From: Pseudomonadota bacterium | Lineage (GTDB): Bacteria > Bdellovibrionota_C > UBA2361 > OMII01 | Direction: 5' to 3' | Assembly (NCBI GenBank): GCA_026390555.1 | Contig: JAPLFS010000032.1 | Span: 1-64,000 of the forward strand | DNA length: 64,000 bases | Part shown: positions 9,485 through 17,580 of the stretch, piece after piece | Position numbering within the stretch: position 1 is the first letter of the stretch | Layout of the letters: each line of letters opens with the position of its first letter | Notes under the pieces: model-generated | The model's input: only the letters and a program-made list of their open reading frames with translations | Told to the model about the DNA's origin: nothing | The model's database searches: none | Made by a program: the position numbers and the translations under genes

Positions 9485-9511
9485 AACTGAAAGAGAGGAA
9501 TACTCTCAGTT
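9485..9511 (+). promoter_or_regulatory. Imperfect hairpin in leader of HDOD gene
   Basis: Arms AACTGA (9485-9490) and TCAGTT (9506-9511) enclose a shorter GAG/CTC pairing, about 30 nt before the HDOD start codon. It could affect translation or mark a transcript end; there is no T-run. Confidence 0.25.
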
Positions 9512-9541
9512 GAGCAACGAACCAGTTAATGGGTAGTAAAG

Positions 9542-11032
9542 ATGGTTTTTTCAAACGATAAAAGATCCGAAACACGGCTTAATAGAGCCCTAAACCATGT
9601 AAATAACCTCTGGTTCCCATTCAATCCAACCGTCATTAGTCAATTGGAAGAGGGCTTTAAGGACGAGGCCTTTAGCGACGATCCAGATCAGTTACTAACT
9701 ATCCTTAAGCAGGACTTTGCTTTATTTACCTATGTGATTAAAGAGCTAATGCACATAGCAACATCGGAACAAATTGATCCGGTTACTATCTGCAACCCGC
9801 TTAAGTTAATTAGATGGGGTGGTCCTACTCGCATCAAGCAAATAGTAGTCTTAAACAAGAAGCTTCCGTCCACTCATGCGCTTAGCTTAAGTGAGAATTT
9901 TCAAACCGATCGTCTACGTGAAACGGCCATTATCGCATCGACAGCCGAGGTCTTAAGCGAGAATGCTAATTTGGATCCAGATATGGGATTCTGCCGCGGA
10001 GTCATGCGAGAGATCGGTCTTAACTTGATCGCATGGAACTACCCATTACTCTATGCTCGAATCATCAAGGCTATACCTTCTGATTCCAGCCTTGATGATG
10101 AGCTCACAAAGGAGCTTGGGTTTTCTCCAATGATGCTTGCTATGCGAATTATGCAACCAACTAACGTAAAGGTGTCGTTGGCAGATATCACAATATTTGA
10201 ACAAGAGTGGCAAGTTTATGATAAACTCTGCGCTGTCGGTGAAGCTCTTGCGCACGCTAGTAATCCAAATACCTATCCATCGGCGGAACACGATTGGTAC
10301 ATAGCTCAAGAGTATCTCATACGAAACATCGGAGCAGATGGACTTGAGCAGATTAATAAAAAGTCTGCTGATAACTCTACAAGCTATACACAGGCACTGC
10401 CCTCAACCTTTGAGGATCTAAAGAATTTAGATCCTCAGGCAAAGATCTTATCTCACACGAATGCGATTAGAGCATGTAACAATAGCTATGTGCGCCAATG
10501 CCTGCCTGAGATTCAAGATGCGCTGCGAGCCCTCTATAGCGAGATGCCAATTAACTCCGTTAACAGCACGGCCCTTGAGCACCTGATTAAAGATCTTATC
10601 CCTAAGGCTGGTTTTACCGGAGGCTGTGTATTCATAGTTGATCCATCAACATTAACACTCTCTCCTCGCACCATTATCGGACAGGTTGGAGGTCGTAAGA
10701 TTAATAAAATTATCCTTCGCTCTACCGCAACAAATGTACTGGTCTTGGACTCATCGGTTGAGGATCTACTCGCCGCTGCCATTGGTCACGAAGACGTTAT
10801 TGCGAATGCATTCGCCTGCGAGCAACCAATTATCATACGAGAACAGGGCAATCTCTCAGATAAACAGGGCTATTTTGAAGATAAGTTAACAACCATCTGC
10901 AGCTCTCTAGGACGAAAGCGCCGTATCGGGGTGCTCTATTTAGAGAAACCAGAAAGCACAGATGATTCCAGAACGATAGGAACCTTTAAGGCGCTGCGAC
11001 AGGCGCTTTGTGATGCGCTCCTACTTGAGTAA
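9542..11032 (+). CDS. HDOD-domain protein with C-terminal GAF-like region
   Basis: Probable signalling protein. The N-terminal half (about residues 20-260) matches the HDOD pattern, a metal-site-poor relative of the HD hydrolases: NPTVISQLEEGFKDEAFSDDPDQLLTILKQDFALFTYVIKELM, followed by an ASTAEVLSE stretch and GFCRGVMREIGLNLIAWNYP. The C-terminal part (about 330-495) has the alternating strands and hydrophobic pattern of a GAF domain (GFTGGCVFIVDPSTLTLSPRTIIG, then RRIGVLYLEKP). HDOD proteins regulate motility, stress or second-messenger pathways in proteobacteria; the ligand here is unknown. Start is the ATG after GGGTAGTAAAG. The gene converges on the RRM protein gene. Confidence 0.7.
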   Translation: MVFSNDKRSETRLNRALNHVNNLWFPFNPTVISQLEEGFKDEAFSDDPDQLLTILKQDFALFTYVIKELMHIATSEQIDPVTICNPLKLIRWGGPTRIKQIVVLNKKLPSTHALSLSENFQTDRLRETAIIASTAEVLSENANLDPDMGFCRGVMREIGLNLIAWNYPLLYARIIKAIPSDSSLDDELTKELGFSPMMLAMRIMQPTNVKVSLADITIFEQEWQVYDKLCAVGEALAHASNPNTYPSAEHDWYIAQEYLIRNIGADGLEQINKKSADNSTSYTQALPSTFEDLKNLDPQAKILSHTNAIRACNNSYVRQCLPEIQDALRALYSEMPINSVNSTALEHLIKDLIPKAGFTGGCVFIVDPSTLTLSPRTIIGQVGGRKINKIILRSTATNVLVLDSSVEDLLAAAIGHEDVIANAFACEQPIIIREQGNLSDKQGYFEDKLTTICSSLGRKRRIGVLYLEKPESTDDSRTIGTFKALRQALCDALLLE

Positions 11033-11115
11033 CACAGACCCAAGAAAAAACGTTAGGAAGGATTTACCCTCTTGGCGTTTCGTTTATACGGTTGTGTTAT
11101 ATAGAGACGACCGTG

Positions 11116-11415
11116 CTAGCGCCGTCGACCACCACCACTACCACTACCACCACCATCGCGTGGTGGTCGCTCTCGGGCGATATCAACAACTATCGTACGA
11201 CCCTCTAGCTCCGTGCCATTAAACTTGTCAACAGCCGCCTGAGCCTCTTCATCGCTCGACATCTCAACGAAGCCAAAGCCACGTTTGCGCCCCGTAGCTG
11301 GATCCAGCACAACACGAGCTGATGCGACGGTACCAACCTGCGCAAACAGTCTTGAAAGGTCAGGATCCTCTATCGAGAAGGGCAGGTTTCCTACGTATAA
11401 CTTATTATTGGCCAT
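11116..11415 (-). CDS. RRM-domain RNA-binding protein
   Basis: Small RNA-binding protein of 99 aa. It holds a single RNA recognition motif with both signature elements: RNP2 (KLYVGNLPF, residues 5-13) and RNP1 (RKRGFGFVEM, near residue 45), followed by a Gly/Ser/Arg-rich tail (GGGSGSGGGRRR). This is the layout of bacterial glycine-rich RNA-binding proteins, often cold-induced RNA chaperones. I chose the ATG at 11415 because GGAG lies 8 nt upstream and the RRM begins there; the longer frame to 11466 is unlikely. The region upstream of the gene carries the dispersed repeat element. Confidence 0.88.
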   Translation of the reverse strand: MANNKLYVGNLPFSIEDPDLSRLFAQVGTVASARVVLDPATGRKRGFGFVEMSSDEEAQAAVDKFNGTELEGRTIVVDIARERPPRDGGGSGSGGGRRR

Positions 11416-11647
11416 TTCATTTCTCCACGGCACAAACAATTGAGGTAAGCCGCAGGAACTCAGCATCGATAGCGCACACTACTTACCTTTGCGCTTTGCG
11501 CCAGTGTAACTAAATTCACCAGAGCATCCCCGGAGCGGTAACCAGATTAGGTCAATACGATACCAAGCTCTTGACAGGGTGGTCAACGAGAAGTTGATGA
11601 AGCACAGGTGCTTAGCTGTAATGTATTGAAACTATAGCAACTATCCA

Positions 11648-11757
11648 CAGCCCCTACGGGGTCGATTTGCGGAGCCCGTCCAGCAGCGCAAGCTGCTGGC
11701 GCAGCAATGCGGTGGGGGTGAAAGCAACCCCTCAGGGGTCGATTTGCGGAGCAAATC
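11648..11757 (-). repeat. Two hairpin modules of the dispersed repeat family
   Basis: Reading on the minus strand from 11757: a GATTTGCTCCGCAAATC palindrome (11741-11757) and a CCCCTGAGGGG palindrome (11728-11738). A second copy of the same pair follows, in which the first palindrome is interrupted by a strong hairpin, CCAGCAGC/GCTGCTGG (11680-11687 with 11692-11699). The end reads GTGGATAGTTGC, close to the GTGAATAGTTAC end of other copies. Confidence 0.75.
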
Positions 11758-11771
11758 GGGGGTGACAACGT

Positions 11772-11887
11772 TAACTGGTCACAAAATCTGCCGTCCCCAA
11801 TCAGGGGACGACCAATCGAATTACCTATCAAACTTCGCCGTAATCTGAGTAGCTTAAATCTCTACATTAAACTACGGTGACCAGTTA
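11772..11887 (-). repeat. 116-bp element with 11-bp terminal inverted repeats (copy A2)
   Basis: Perfect terminal inverted repeats TAACTGGTCAC / GTGACCAGTTA. An internal hairpin GTCCCC/GGGGAC spans 11793-11809. It is the same length as the element at 50675-50790, in opposite orientation, with about 7 differences over 116 bp. No target duplication beyond a possible TA is visible. It is MITE-like; no transposase is present in the window. Confidence 0.85.
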
Positions 11888-11940
11888 CCTTGTTGGTACT
11901 TAAACGGACTTAGTCTTGCTGGTATCACTCTGGAATCACG

Positions 11941-13551
11941 CTAGCTGCGCCTGCGTCCAGAGCTCTTCAACTTTGGACTAGTTTTGCCGAGCCATAGGAA
12001 ATTTGAGTAGATCTCTCCCCCGATGGTTTCCGCATACATGTAGATCTTTTTGTCTTTGGGAAGTGTTAGCCGAACGAAAAACTTGAAATTTCCCTGCTCG
12101 TCACTAACGGCATCCCCAACAGGCTCCCCGGCTGCAAACAGCCTTATCCCGACAGCGCTGATTGGAACCCCCGTATTTGATACAAGCTGGCCTAACATTC
12201 TCACCACCGGAGCATTGGCATCGCCAACCCGACTCTTTGTGATAGTGAGCTTCGCCGTATTAAGATCCGGATGCTCGGGTGGAGTTGGCGTTGGAAATCC
12301 TGGCGTAATATCTGGTCGCGGTACGACCTGCTCAATGGAGATGCATGAGCCACTCTGTGTAAGGTGCTGATTGATCTCTTGCAAACTAGCCTCAGAGAAA
12401 TGATCGGAGGGTGGTATCGATATACTTGGGTACATCAAACTACCGCGTGTTGATGTATCGTGATTCGCGCCAAAGTTATGCCCAAGCTCGTGGGCAAATA
12501 TGCCAGAGTCAGCAGACTCCACATATGATTGAGTAATGCCGTACGAAAGGGTTGGCACTGAACAAACAACCCCTATGTATGCGATCCCGATTACGCTTCC
12601 ATCGAAATTCTTACCGGTAAAGAGGTGCTTGATATCAACGTCCTGATGAAACGTCGCGGGGGTTTCACTGAGATTATATGGATTTTCAACGTTACCAGTA
12701 AACGCATTCAGAAGACGGATCGGCTCAGTTGTATTATATGGTGAGCTTTCTGAATACACATGTTGGCGCACGACTCGGAAGCGAATTCCCAACTGCCTAG
12801 CATAGATCGCCTCGGCTGCATTAATGATGGATGCAATCACTGCGTTACTACTATCGCCGTACTTGGCATACCACTCCTGATCAGCATCGGTACTGATCGT
12901 AACTACCTTAGAGAGTTCGGCGACACCGTTCTCTTCCTCACTTTTAATGGGTTGTACAATCGGCGCATCATGCTCCTGTGTATTCATACTGTCCGTTGAT
13001 GCACCACAGGCCCCACGACGCCGCGCCGATGAGGGTATACTGGATATGCGCGCACTAACTAAGATAGCGCCGTCAATGGTCATAGTAATCGTGTAGATCC
13101 TCTGCAGGGTTCCCCTCGAACCTTTTGCTCGACCGGGAAACGTAAGCTTTAGCTTACTGCCGATGATTGAGGCAGCTGTAGGCATGATTCGACGACCAGA
13201 CCTCGTTAAGCCCCCTCCGATCGCTACTGAACCCCGCAGCAATACGGGCTGGAGTTGGTCCTCCTCCTCCCTGCCGTTACGTCGGATAAATGAGCGCCAG
13301 GTTTTATTGCGTTTGGTAGTTAGGTGTAGGTCGATATTTCCAGCCGCATAGATCCGCCCCCTAACACGAACGGTTGGAATCTTTTCTAGCTCTGTAGTGG
13401 ATCTCTCTCTAAGGCTCGGATTATAAATACCTTCTAGCGCAACCATCGCGCGATACGGTGTTATTTTTTGGGCATTTCCGTTTCGACAGGAAACTACCAG
13501 GAGAGTAACGAGGACAGCAAAGATGCGCAGGTAGGCGCTAGTACCACTCAT
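11941..13551 (-). CDS. Metzincin-type metalloprotease lipoprotein
   Basis: Exported zinc protease, 536 aa. A hydrophobic signal ends in a lipobox-like VVSC (Cys22), so it may be lipid-anchored. After a beta-rich propeptide-like region (about 30-190) comes the catalytic domain, with HELGHNFGANHD from residue 354. This HExxHxxGxxHD zinc site, with the following Met-containing segment (SLMYPSI), is diagnostic of reprolysin/ADAM-like metzincins. A Thr/Pro linker (FPTPTPPEHP) leads to a C-terminal domain of about 110 residues resembling a carboxypeptidase-regulatory or Ig-like fold, ending in Lys/Arg. A Cys at about residue 180 could serve as a cysteine switch (inference). It stands alone, with the repeat composite downstream. 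A secreted degradative enzyme fits a predatory or particle-degrading life. Confidence 0.83.
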   Translation of the reverse strand: MSGTSAYLRIFAVLVTLLVVSCRNGNAQKITPYRAMVALEGIYNPSLRERSTTELEKIPTVRVRGRIYAAGNIDLHLTTKRNKTWRSFIRRNGREEEDQLQPVLLRGSVAIGGGLTRSGRRIMPTAASIIGSKLKLTFPGRAKGSRGTLQRIYTITMTIDGAILVSARISSIPSSARRRGACGASTDSMNTQEHDAPIVQPIKSEEENGVAELSKVVTISTDADQEWYAKYGDSSNAVIASIINAAEAIYARQLGIRFRVVRQHVYSESSPYNTTEPIRLLNAFTGNVENPYNLSETPATFHQDVDIKHLFTGKNFDGSVIGIAYIGVVCSVPTLSYGITQSYVESADSGIFAHELGHNFGANHDTSTRGSLMYPSISIPPSDHFSEASLQEINQHLTQSGSCISIEQVVPRPDITPGFPTPTPPEHPDLNTAKLTITKSRVGDANAPVVRMLGQLVSNTGVPISAVGIRLFAAGEPVGDAVSDEQGNFKFFVRLTLPKDKKIYMYAETIGGEIYSNFLWLGKTSPKLKSSGRRRS

Positions 13552-13924
13552 ACATCACCTCTTAAAACCGAGAGGGATGCCCCCTCTAAAAACCGTTGGA
13601 ACCTACAGCAACCTTCCTTACGATGCGGAGCTACGGCTTAAGTTTCAAATTTCTTAAAATACTTTGAGGTTCTTCAGGCAATCTTAGTGCCTAGCCAGAA
13701 GAGGCTAGGAACTTCGTATAGTTAGCAAATCTGGGCTCTGCTGGTAGGAAGCCGGCTTCCCTTAAAGCTGCAAAAAGTAGCTGATAAAAGGGGATGTTTT
13801 GAATTGATTTATGATTTATCGGGAGGGGTCTTTAATCACCGCTATATAGTAGGGTCTTCAATTCTTGTATAAATACTACTTTGAGGCTCTTGCCTCATAA
13901 CAATAGCCCCCCTACAACTCTTAT
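13552..13924. other. Intergenic region upstream of mltA
   Basis: Non-coding, 373 bp between divergent genes. It contains a hairpin with arms CTAGCC and GGCTAG near 13691-13710, a perfect 14-bp palindrome GGAAGCCGGCTTCC at 13747-13760 that could be an operator, and a TATAAA box near 13868 that may be the mltA -10 element. No repeat-family copy is seen. Confidence 0.35.
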
Positions 13925-15148
13925 GTGACAAACAGATCAGGCCTAACATCCTCCAAACAGCTCTTAGCTCTGCTACTCATCTCCTTAGGATCTTTTATCT
14001 TAAGCGCCTGTGGTAGAAGTACTGCGCCCAGCCCTGAAACCGCCTTTAGAGCTGTCGCTGCGCCGACCCTCTCTGATGACTTAAACCTAAAAGATCTAGC
14101 GAGCGGTATCGCCACTCAGAGATCTGCTCTCAGCAGAAATCCCGACTCAGCCATGCAGTTTGGGCCGGTATCGATCACGCGCGGCAAATACGTACAGGCC
14201 CTCGATCGTCTCAGCAGTGAGCTAATAAGCTCGCGTAGCAACTCAGAAAAGTTAGAATATATACGCAATAATTTTTTATTTTATGAGATATACGGCGCGC
14301 AAGATTGGGGTGCGATCCTCCTTACGGGTTATTTTGAGCCGCTTATACGTGGAAGCCTGCGGCCAACCTCCGCCCTCTCGCAACCGATCTATCGCCGTCC
14401 AGATGACCTTATTACGATCCCTCTCGGAGCATTTTCGCAGCGCTTTAAGGAGGAATCAGCACTCAAGGGAAGGCTCGCTAAGGGGCGAGTAGTTCCGTAC
14501 TACTCACGAGAAGATATAGATGGAAAGCATACCCTTAAGGGTCGCGGATTAGAGATCTGTTGGGTTGATCCGATCGATGCGTTTTTCCTCCAGATTCAGG
14601 GCTCAGGCACAATTGAGCTCAAAGATGGCTCTCAATTTTTTGTTACCTATGCTGAAAAGAACGGACATAAGTACGAGGCGATCGGGAAATTCTTAAAGGA
14701 ACGGATAGCTCCTGCTGCTATCACGATGCAAAGCATCGTGGCGCTGCTTAAAACTATGCCAGAGAGCGAACGCTCCGAGCTCCTTTTCCGTAATCCGAGC
14801 TATGTATTTTTCAATCGCTCGCCGCAACGTGCCATTACATCGCTCGGCATACCAGCAACCTCCGGCCGCACGATTGCAGCAGACCCGAAGTTTGTACCAA
14901 AGGGTGCCTTAGCTTTTATTACCTTTAACAAGCCGGTCTTTGATACAGAAGCCGCTCCAAGCGATCTGCCACAAAGTAGCATTGAGGTGGGTCGCTTCGT
15001 CCTTGATCAGGATTCCGGGGGCGCCATTACCGGAACCGGTCGGATAGATCTATTCTGGGGACGTGGAGATGATGCAAAACGCTACGCCGGTGTGCTGCAG
15101 AGTCCTGCTCGTATCTGGTACTTAGTTCCGAAAGGGTCCATCAACTAA
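13925..15148 (+). CDS. mltA: Membrane-bound lytic murein transglycosylase A
   Basis: MltA cleaves the MurNAc-GlcNAc bond of peptidoglycan with formation of 1,6-anhydro-MurNAc. At 407 aa it has a lipoprotein signal with lipobox LSAC (Cys29), placing it in the outer membrane. The MltA barrel domain is recognisable (LLTGYFEPLIRGS, YYSREDIDG, EICWVDPIDAFFLQIQGSG). The C-terminal 3D domain carries the catalytic aspartates (DQDSGGAITGTGRIDLFWG). The start is a GTG at 13925, overlapping an ATG-TGA pair. It converges with the next gene, 3 bp apart. Identification is firm from the complete MltA plus 3D arrangement. Confidence 0.93.
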   Translation: MTNRSGLTSSKQLLALLLISLGSFILSACGRSTAPSPETAFRAVAAPTLSDDLNLKDLASGIATQRSALSRNPDSAMQFGPVSITRGKYVQALDRLSSELISSRSNSEKLEYIRNNFLFYEIYGAQDWGAILLTGYFEPLIRGSLRPTSALSQPIYRRPDDLITIPLGAFSQRFKEESALKGRLAKGRVVPYYSREDIDGKHTLKGRGLEICWVDPIDAFFLQIQGSGTIELKDGSQFFVTYAEKNGHKYEAIGKFLKERIAPAAITMQSIVALLKTMPESERSELLFRNPSYVFFNRSPQRAITSLGIPATSGRTIAADPKFVPKGALAFITFNKPVFDTEAAPSDLPQSSIEVGRFVLDQDSGGAITGTGRIDLFWGRGDDAKRYAGVLQSPARIWYLVPKGSIN

Positions 15149-15151
15149 CAG

Positions 15152-15658
15152 CTACTGATCATCCTCTTCAAGATCTAGCGGCTGCGCTATACCTGCCTGG
15201 CTACGACCGGGAGGTTGCGGCGGGATCTGATTGGGAGCTAGCTCTATCTGTGCGTTGCGCGACTGTGGAGGCTCTACGTAGGGCGCATCAGCTGCTGCCG
15301 GAACCTCGCGCGCAATATCACCCACGATATCTGCGATATCTCCCGCTGGTTTATCCGTTGTTGAGGTTGTAGCCGCTACCTTCTGCTCAGATCTTGGCCC
15401 CCGTCCCCGCAGCGAGCGCCAATCAATTACCCGACCATCCTTAAAAAGCACATATGCACCATGCGAATAGCTCCACAGTACCTCACGCTTAACGTTGCGC
15501 TCGATCTTCTCTAGCGGCTGACCCCAGCCCTGTATTACTTCAGGCAAAACCGCCCCTATCGTAAGATCTTCATAGGCGTTATCGGCATACGCCGATCCAG
15601 ACGATAGCCCTAGTAATAGGATCTGTGAAAGAAAGAGGGATCTTAAAGAGCTCATCAC
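15152..15658 (-). CDS. Small exported protein, SmpA/DUF2845-like
   Basis: A 168-residue exported protein. A signal peptide (to about SGSAYA, residue 25) is followed by TIGAVLPEVIQGWGQPLEKIERNVKREVLWSYSHGAYVLFKDGRVIDW. This pattern (G-x-WGQP ... R-x-E-x-W-x-Y ... V-x-F-x-dG-x-V) is typical of small beta-lactamase-inhibitor-like folds such as SmpA/OmlA and DUF2845. The rest is Pro/Gln/Ala-rich and probably disordered. Function is unknown; related folds act in envelope assembly. The repeat composite lies just upstream of its start. Confidence 0.6.
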   Translation of the reverse strand: MMSSLRSLFLSQILLLGLSSGSAYADNAYEDLTIGAVLPEVIQGWGQPLEKIERNVKREVLWSYSHGAYVLFKDGRVIDWRSLRGRGPRSEQKVAATTSTTDKPAGDIADIVGDIAREVPAAADAPYVEPPQSRNAQIELAPNQIPPQPPGRSQAGIAQPLDLEEDDQ

Positions 15659-15678
15659 TGTTTCCCTGGACTATCCGC

Positions 15679-15800
15679 AACTATTCACCCCGGTATAAAC
15701 TTGTCGATGGCTAAAAGAATTCGATCTTGCGATCGGTCCTAAAGACCCACCTTTCTTGACGTCCCCTGATCGGGGACGCTCATTTTAGGGGTGAATAGTT
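15679..15800 (+). repeat. 122-bp element with 13-bp terminal inverted repeats (copy B1)
   Basis: Perfect ends AACTATTCACCCC (15679-15691) and GGGGTGAATAGTT (15788-15800). The internal hairpin GTCCCCTGATCGGGGAC (15761-15777) sits at the same relative place as in the 116-bp elements, although the rest of the interior differs. Confidence 0.8.
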
Positions 15801-15804
15801 ATTG

Positions 15805-15882
15805 TCTCCACCCCAGTTTGCTCCGCAAACTCGCCCCTTGATAGGGGCTAACGCACACTAATCTGACCCGGTGAATAGTTAC
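15805..15882 (+). repeat. Two-hairpin module following element B1
   Basis: Contains the palindrome GTTTGCTCCGCAAAC (15816-15830) and the hairpin CCCC-TTGATA-GGGG (15834-15847), ending with CCGGTGAATAGTTAC. The order matches the module after the element at 50.7 kb. The loop TCC is conserved while the arms change in a compensating way (GATTTG/CAAATC there, GTTTG/CAAAC here). Confidence 0.75.
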
Positions 15883-15994
15883 AAACTATTTATATAAATA
15901 AGATTTCAAACCACATCTCAATGAATAACACACCTATTTAGAACCGGAAACTAGGAACTATTCATTCCAGTACGAAAACTATAAAACTGCGCTC

Positions 15995-16657
15995 TTATTG
16001 CACCTTAGAGTGCCTAACAATTTCGCCACGAATCATGTACAGAACATCTTCGGCGATATTTGTCGCGTGATCGGCTATGCGCTCAAGGTTCTTTGATACC
16101 GAAAGTAATATAATAAAGCGCTCGACATCGTTTGGATGCTCACGGGTAGCCTGAATAACCTGCTTGTGGATACTACGATTAATATCGTCTATAGCATCAT
16201 CGGAGCTGCAGACGCTTTTAGCTATCTCTTCGTTAAGATTCACTAAGGACTCGAGACTACGTCGCAGCATCTGCTGCACCTTTGATTCAAGATCTTGAAA
16301 GTCAATTAACGCCTCAGGTTGGGTCTTAATAGCGCTTAATTTTATCGCTCGACTGGCGATATTAACCGCCAGGTCACCGATACGCTCTAGATCGTTGTTA
16401 ATCTTAAGAACTGCCACGATAAATCGCAGATCAGCGGCAACAGGCTGATGTAGTGCTAGAATTTTAAGGCACTCCTCCTCTACCTCGACCTCTACCATGT
16501 CAAGCTGTTGATCCCCCTCTATTACCTCACGCGCCAGCTTTTCGTCTCGTGCTTCAACGGCCTTAACAGCCTTGTATACGCTCTCTTCAACTAGCGCGCT
16601 TAATCCAAGGATCCTTTTCTTTAACTCATCTATCTCTCGATGTAGGTGAAATGACAT
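15995..16657 (-). CDS. phoU: Phosphate transport regulator PhoU
   Basis: PhoU couples the Pst transporter to the PhoR kinase and represses the Pho regulon when phosphate is plentiful. The protein (220 aa) shows the two three-helix PhoU bundles. Conserved signatures are EVEEECLKILALHQPVAADLRFI and ERIGDLAVNIASRA in the first repeat, and NLERIADHATNIAEDVLYM in the second; the acidic, Asn-containing turns bind metal ions. It is the last gene of the pst operon, 60 bp after pstB. Length and repeats are normal. Confidence 0.95.
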   Translation of the reverse strand: MSFHLHREIDELKKRILGLSALVEESVYKAVKAVEARDEKLAREVIEGDQQLDMVEVEVEEECLKILALHQPVAADLRFIVAVLKINNDLERIGDLAVNIASRAIKLSAIKTQPEALIDFQDLESKVQQMLRRSLESLVNLNEEIAKSVCSSDDAIDDINRSIHKQVIQATREHPNDVERFIILLSVSKNLERIADHATNIAEDVLYMIRGEIVRHSKVQ

Positions 16658-16717
16658 ATCTATTCCTTACTGAACTGACTCAACATAGCGCCGTTAATAA
16701 CTTAAGCACCAAAAACG

Positions 16718-17488
16718 TTATCCAAAACGTCCGGTAATATAATCCTCTGTGTGTTTCTCCTTGGGCTTTGTAAAGAGCTCCTTTGTGATCCCGAACTCAA
16801 CTAACTTACCCTCATAAAAGAAGGCCGTACGATTCGAAACTCGCGCCGCCTGTTGCATGTTATGTGTTACAATAATGATGGTGTACTGAGAGCGTAATTC
16901 ACCGATTAGATCCTCAATCTTTGCAGTCGATCTGGGGTCAAGCGCCGAAGCTGGCTCGTCCATAAGAAGCACCTCTGGGTCTACCGCCAGTGCACGCGCG
17001 ATACAGAGCCGCTGCTGTTGGCCCCCAGATAGATCAAGGGCGCTACGATAGAGGCGATCCTTTACCTCCTTCCACAGGTCCGCGCGTATTAGGCTCCGCT
17101 CGACGATCTCATCAAGCACGGCACGATCTCGCACCCCATGAATACGGGGACCATATGCGACGTTCTCAAAAATACTCTTTGGAAACGGGTTGGACTTCTG
17201 AAAGACCATGCCAACCCTCTTTCTGAGCCTAATCAGGTCGATATCGGGAGCATAAAGTTCCTGGCTATCAAGCCTAACTTGCCCCTCTACACGCACACCA
17301 TCTATCAGATCGTTCATGCGGTTAATGGTTCGAAGAAAGCTAGATTTACCGCAACCGGATGGTCCGATCAGGGCAGTTACCTCCCTGGCAGGTATCTGTA
17401 TTGAGATCTCGTGCAGGGCCTGGTAGTCCCCATAGAACAGGCTCAGTTTATTTACCTCAATCTTAACCTGATCTTGGGCTGAACTCAT
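16718..17488 (-). CDS. pstB: Phosphate ABC transporter ATP-binding protein PstB
   Basis: ATPase of the high-affinity phosphate importer. Walker [10 protein letters not shown], PstB-typical [16 protein letters not shown], the [15 protein letters not shown] signature, Walker [15 protein letters not shown] and switch His in IIVTHNM are all present, followed by the PstB ending [23 protein letters not shown]. The frame extends to an ATG at 17536, but GGAG stands just before the ATG at 17488 and the extra 16 residues are not part of the conserved fold, so I prefer 17488. It lies between pstA and phoU in the usual order. Confidence 0.95.
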   Translation of the reverse strand: MSSAQDQVKIEVNKLSLFYGDYQALHEISIQIPAREVTALIGPSGCGKSSFLRTINRMNDLIDGVRVEGQVRLDSQELYAPDIDLIRLRKRVGMVFQKSNPFPKSIFENVAYGPRIHGVRDRAVLDEIVERSLIRADLWKEVKDRLYRSALDLSGGQQQRLCIARALAVDPEVLLMDEPASALDPRSTAKIEDLIGELRSQYTIIIVTHNMQQAARVSNRTAFFYEGKLVEFGITKELFTKPKEKHTEDYITGRFG

Positions 17489-17580
17489 CTCACTCCATCC
17501 CTCACTACTAATTGCTAACTGACGCGCCACGTTCATCTATTGACCTAAATTAGCTCCTAAACACAACCATCTAGAATACC

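Larger units (their letters stand above)
11467..11940. other. Intergenic region carrying repeat composite
   Basis: This 474-bp gap between two minus-strand genes is filled mainly by two hairpin modules (11648-11757) and a 116-bp inverted-repeat element (11772-11887). I see no coding sequence in it. The remaining 11467-11640 must hold the promoter of the RRM gene. Confidence 0.6.
15659..15994. other. Intergenic region filled by repeat composite
   Basis: This 336-bp gap between two minus-strand genes holds a 122-bp inverted-repeat element, the two-hairpin module and two further repeat ends (15868-15880 and 15956-15966). No coding sequence is seen. The phoU 3' side shows no separate T-tailed terminator. 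Confidence 0.6.

Noticed and set aside
11648-11757. Hairpins as intrinsic terminators or a tRNA
   Set aside because: The palindromes recur with the same neighbours at 15.8 and 50.8 kb and have no T-tracts; no cloverleaf can be drawn, so they belong to the dispersed repeat family.
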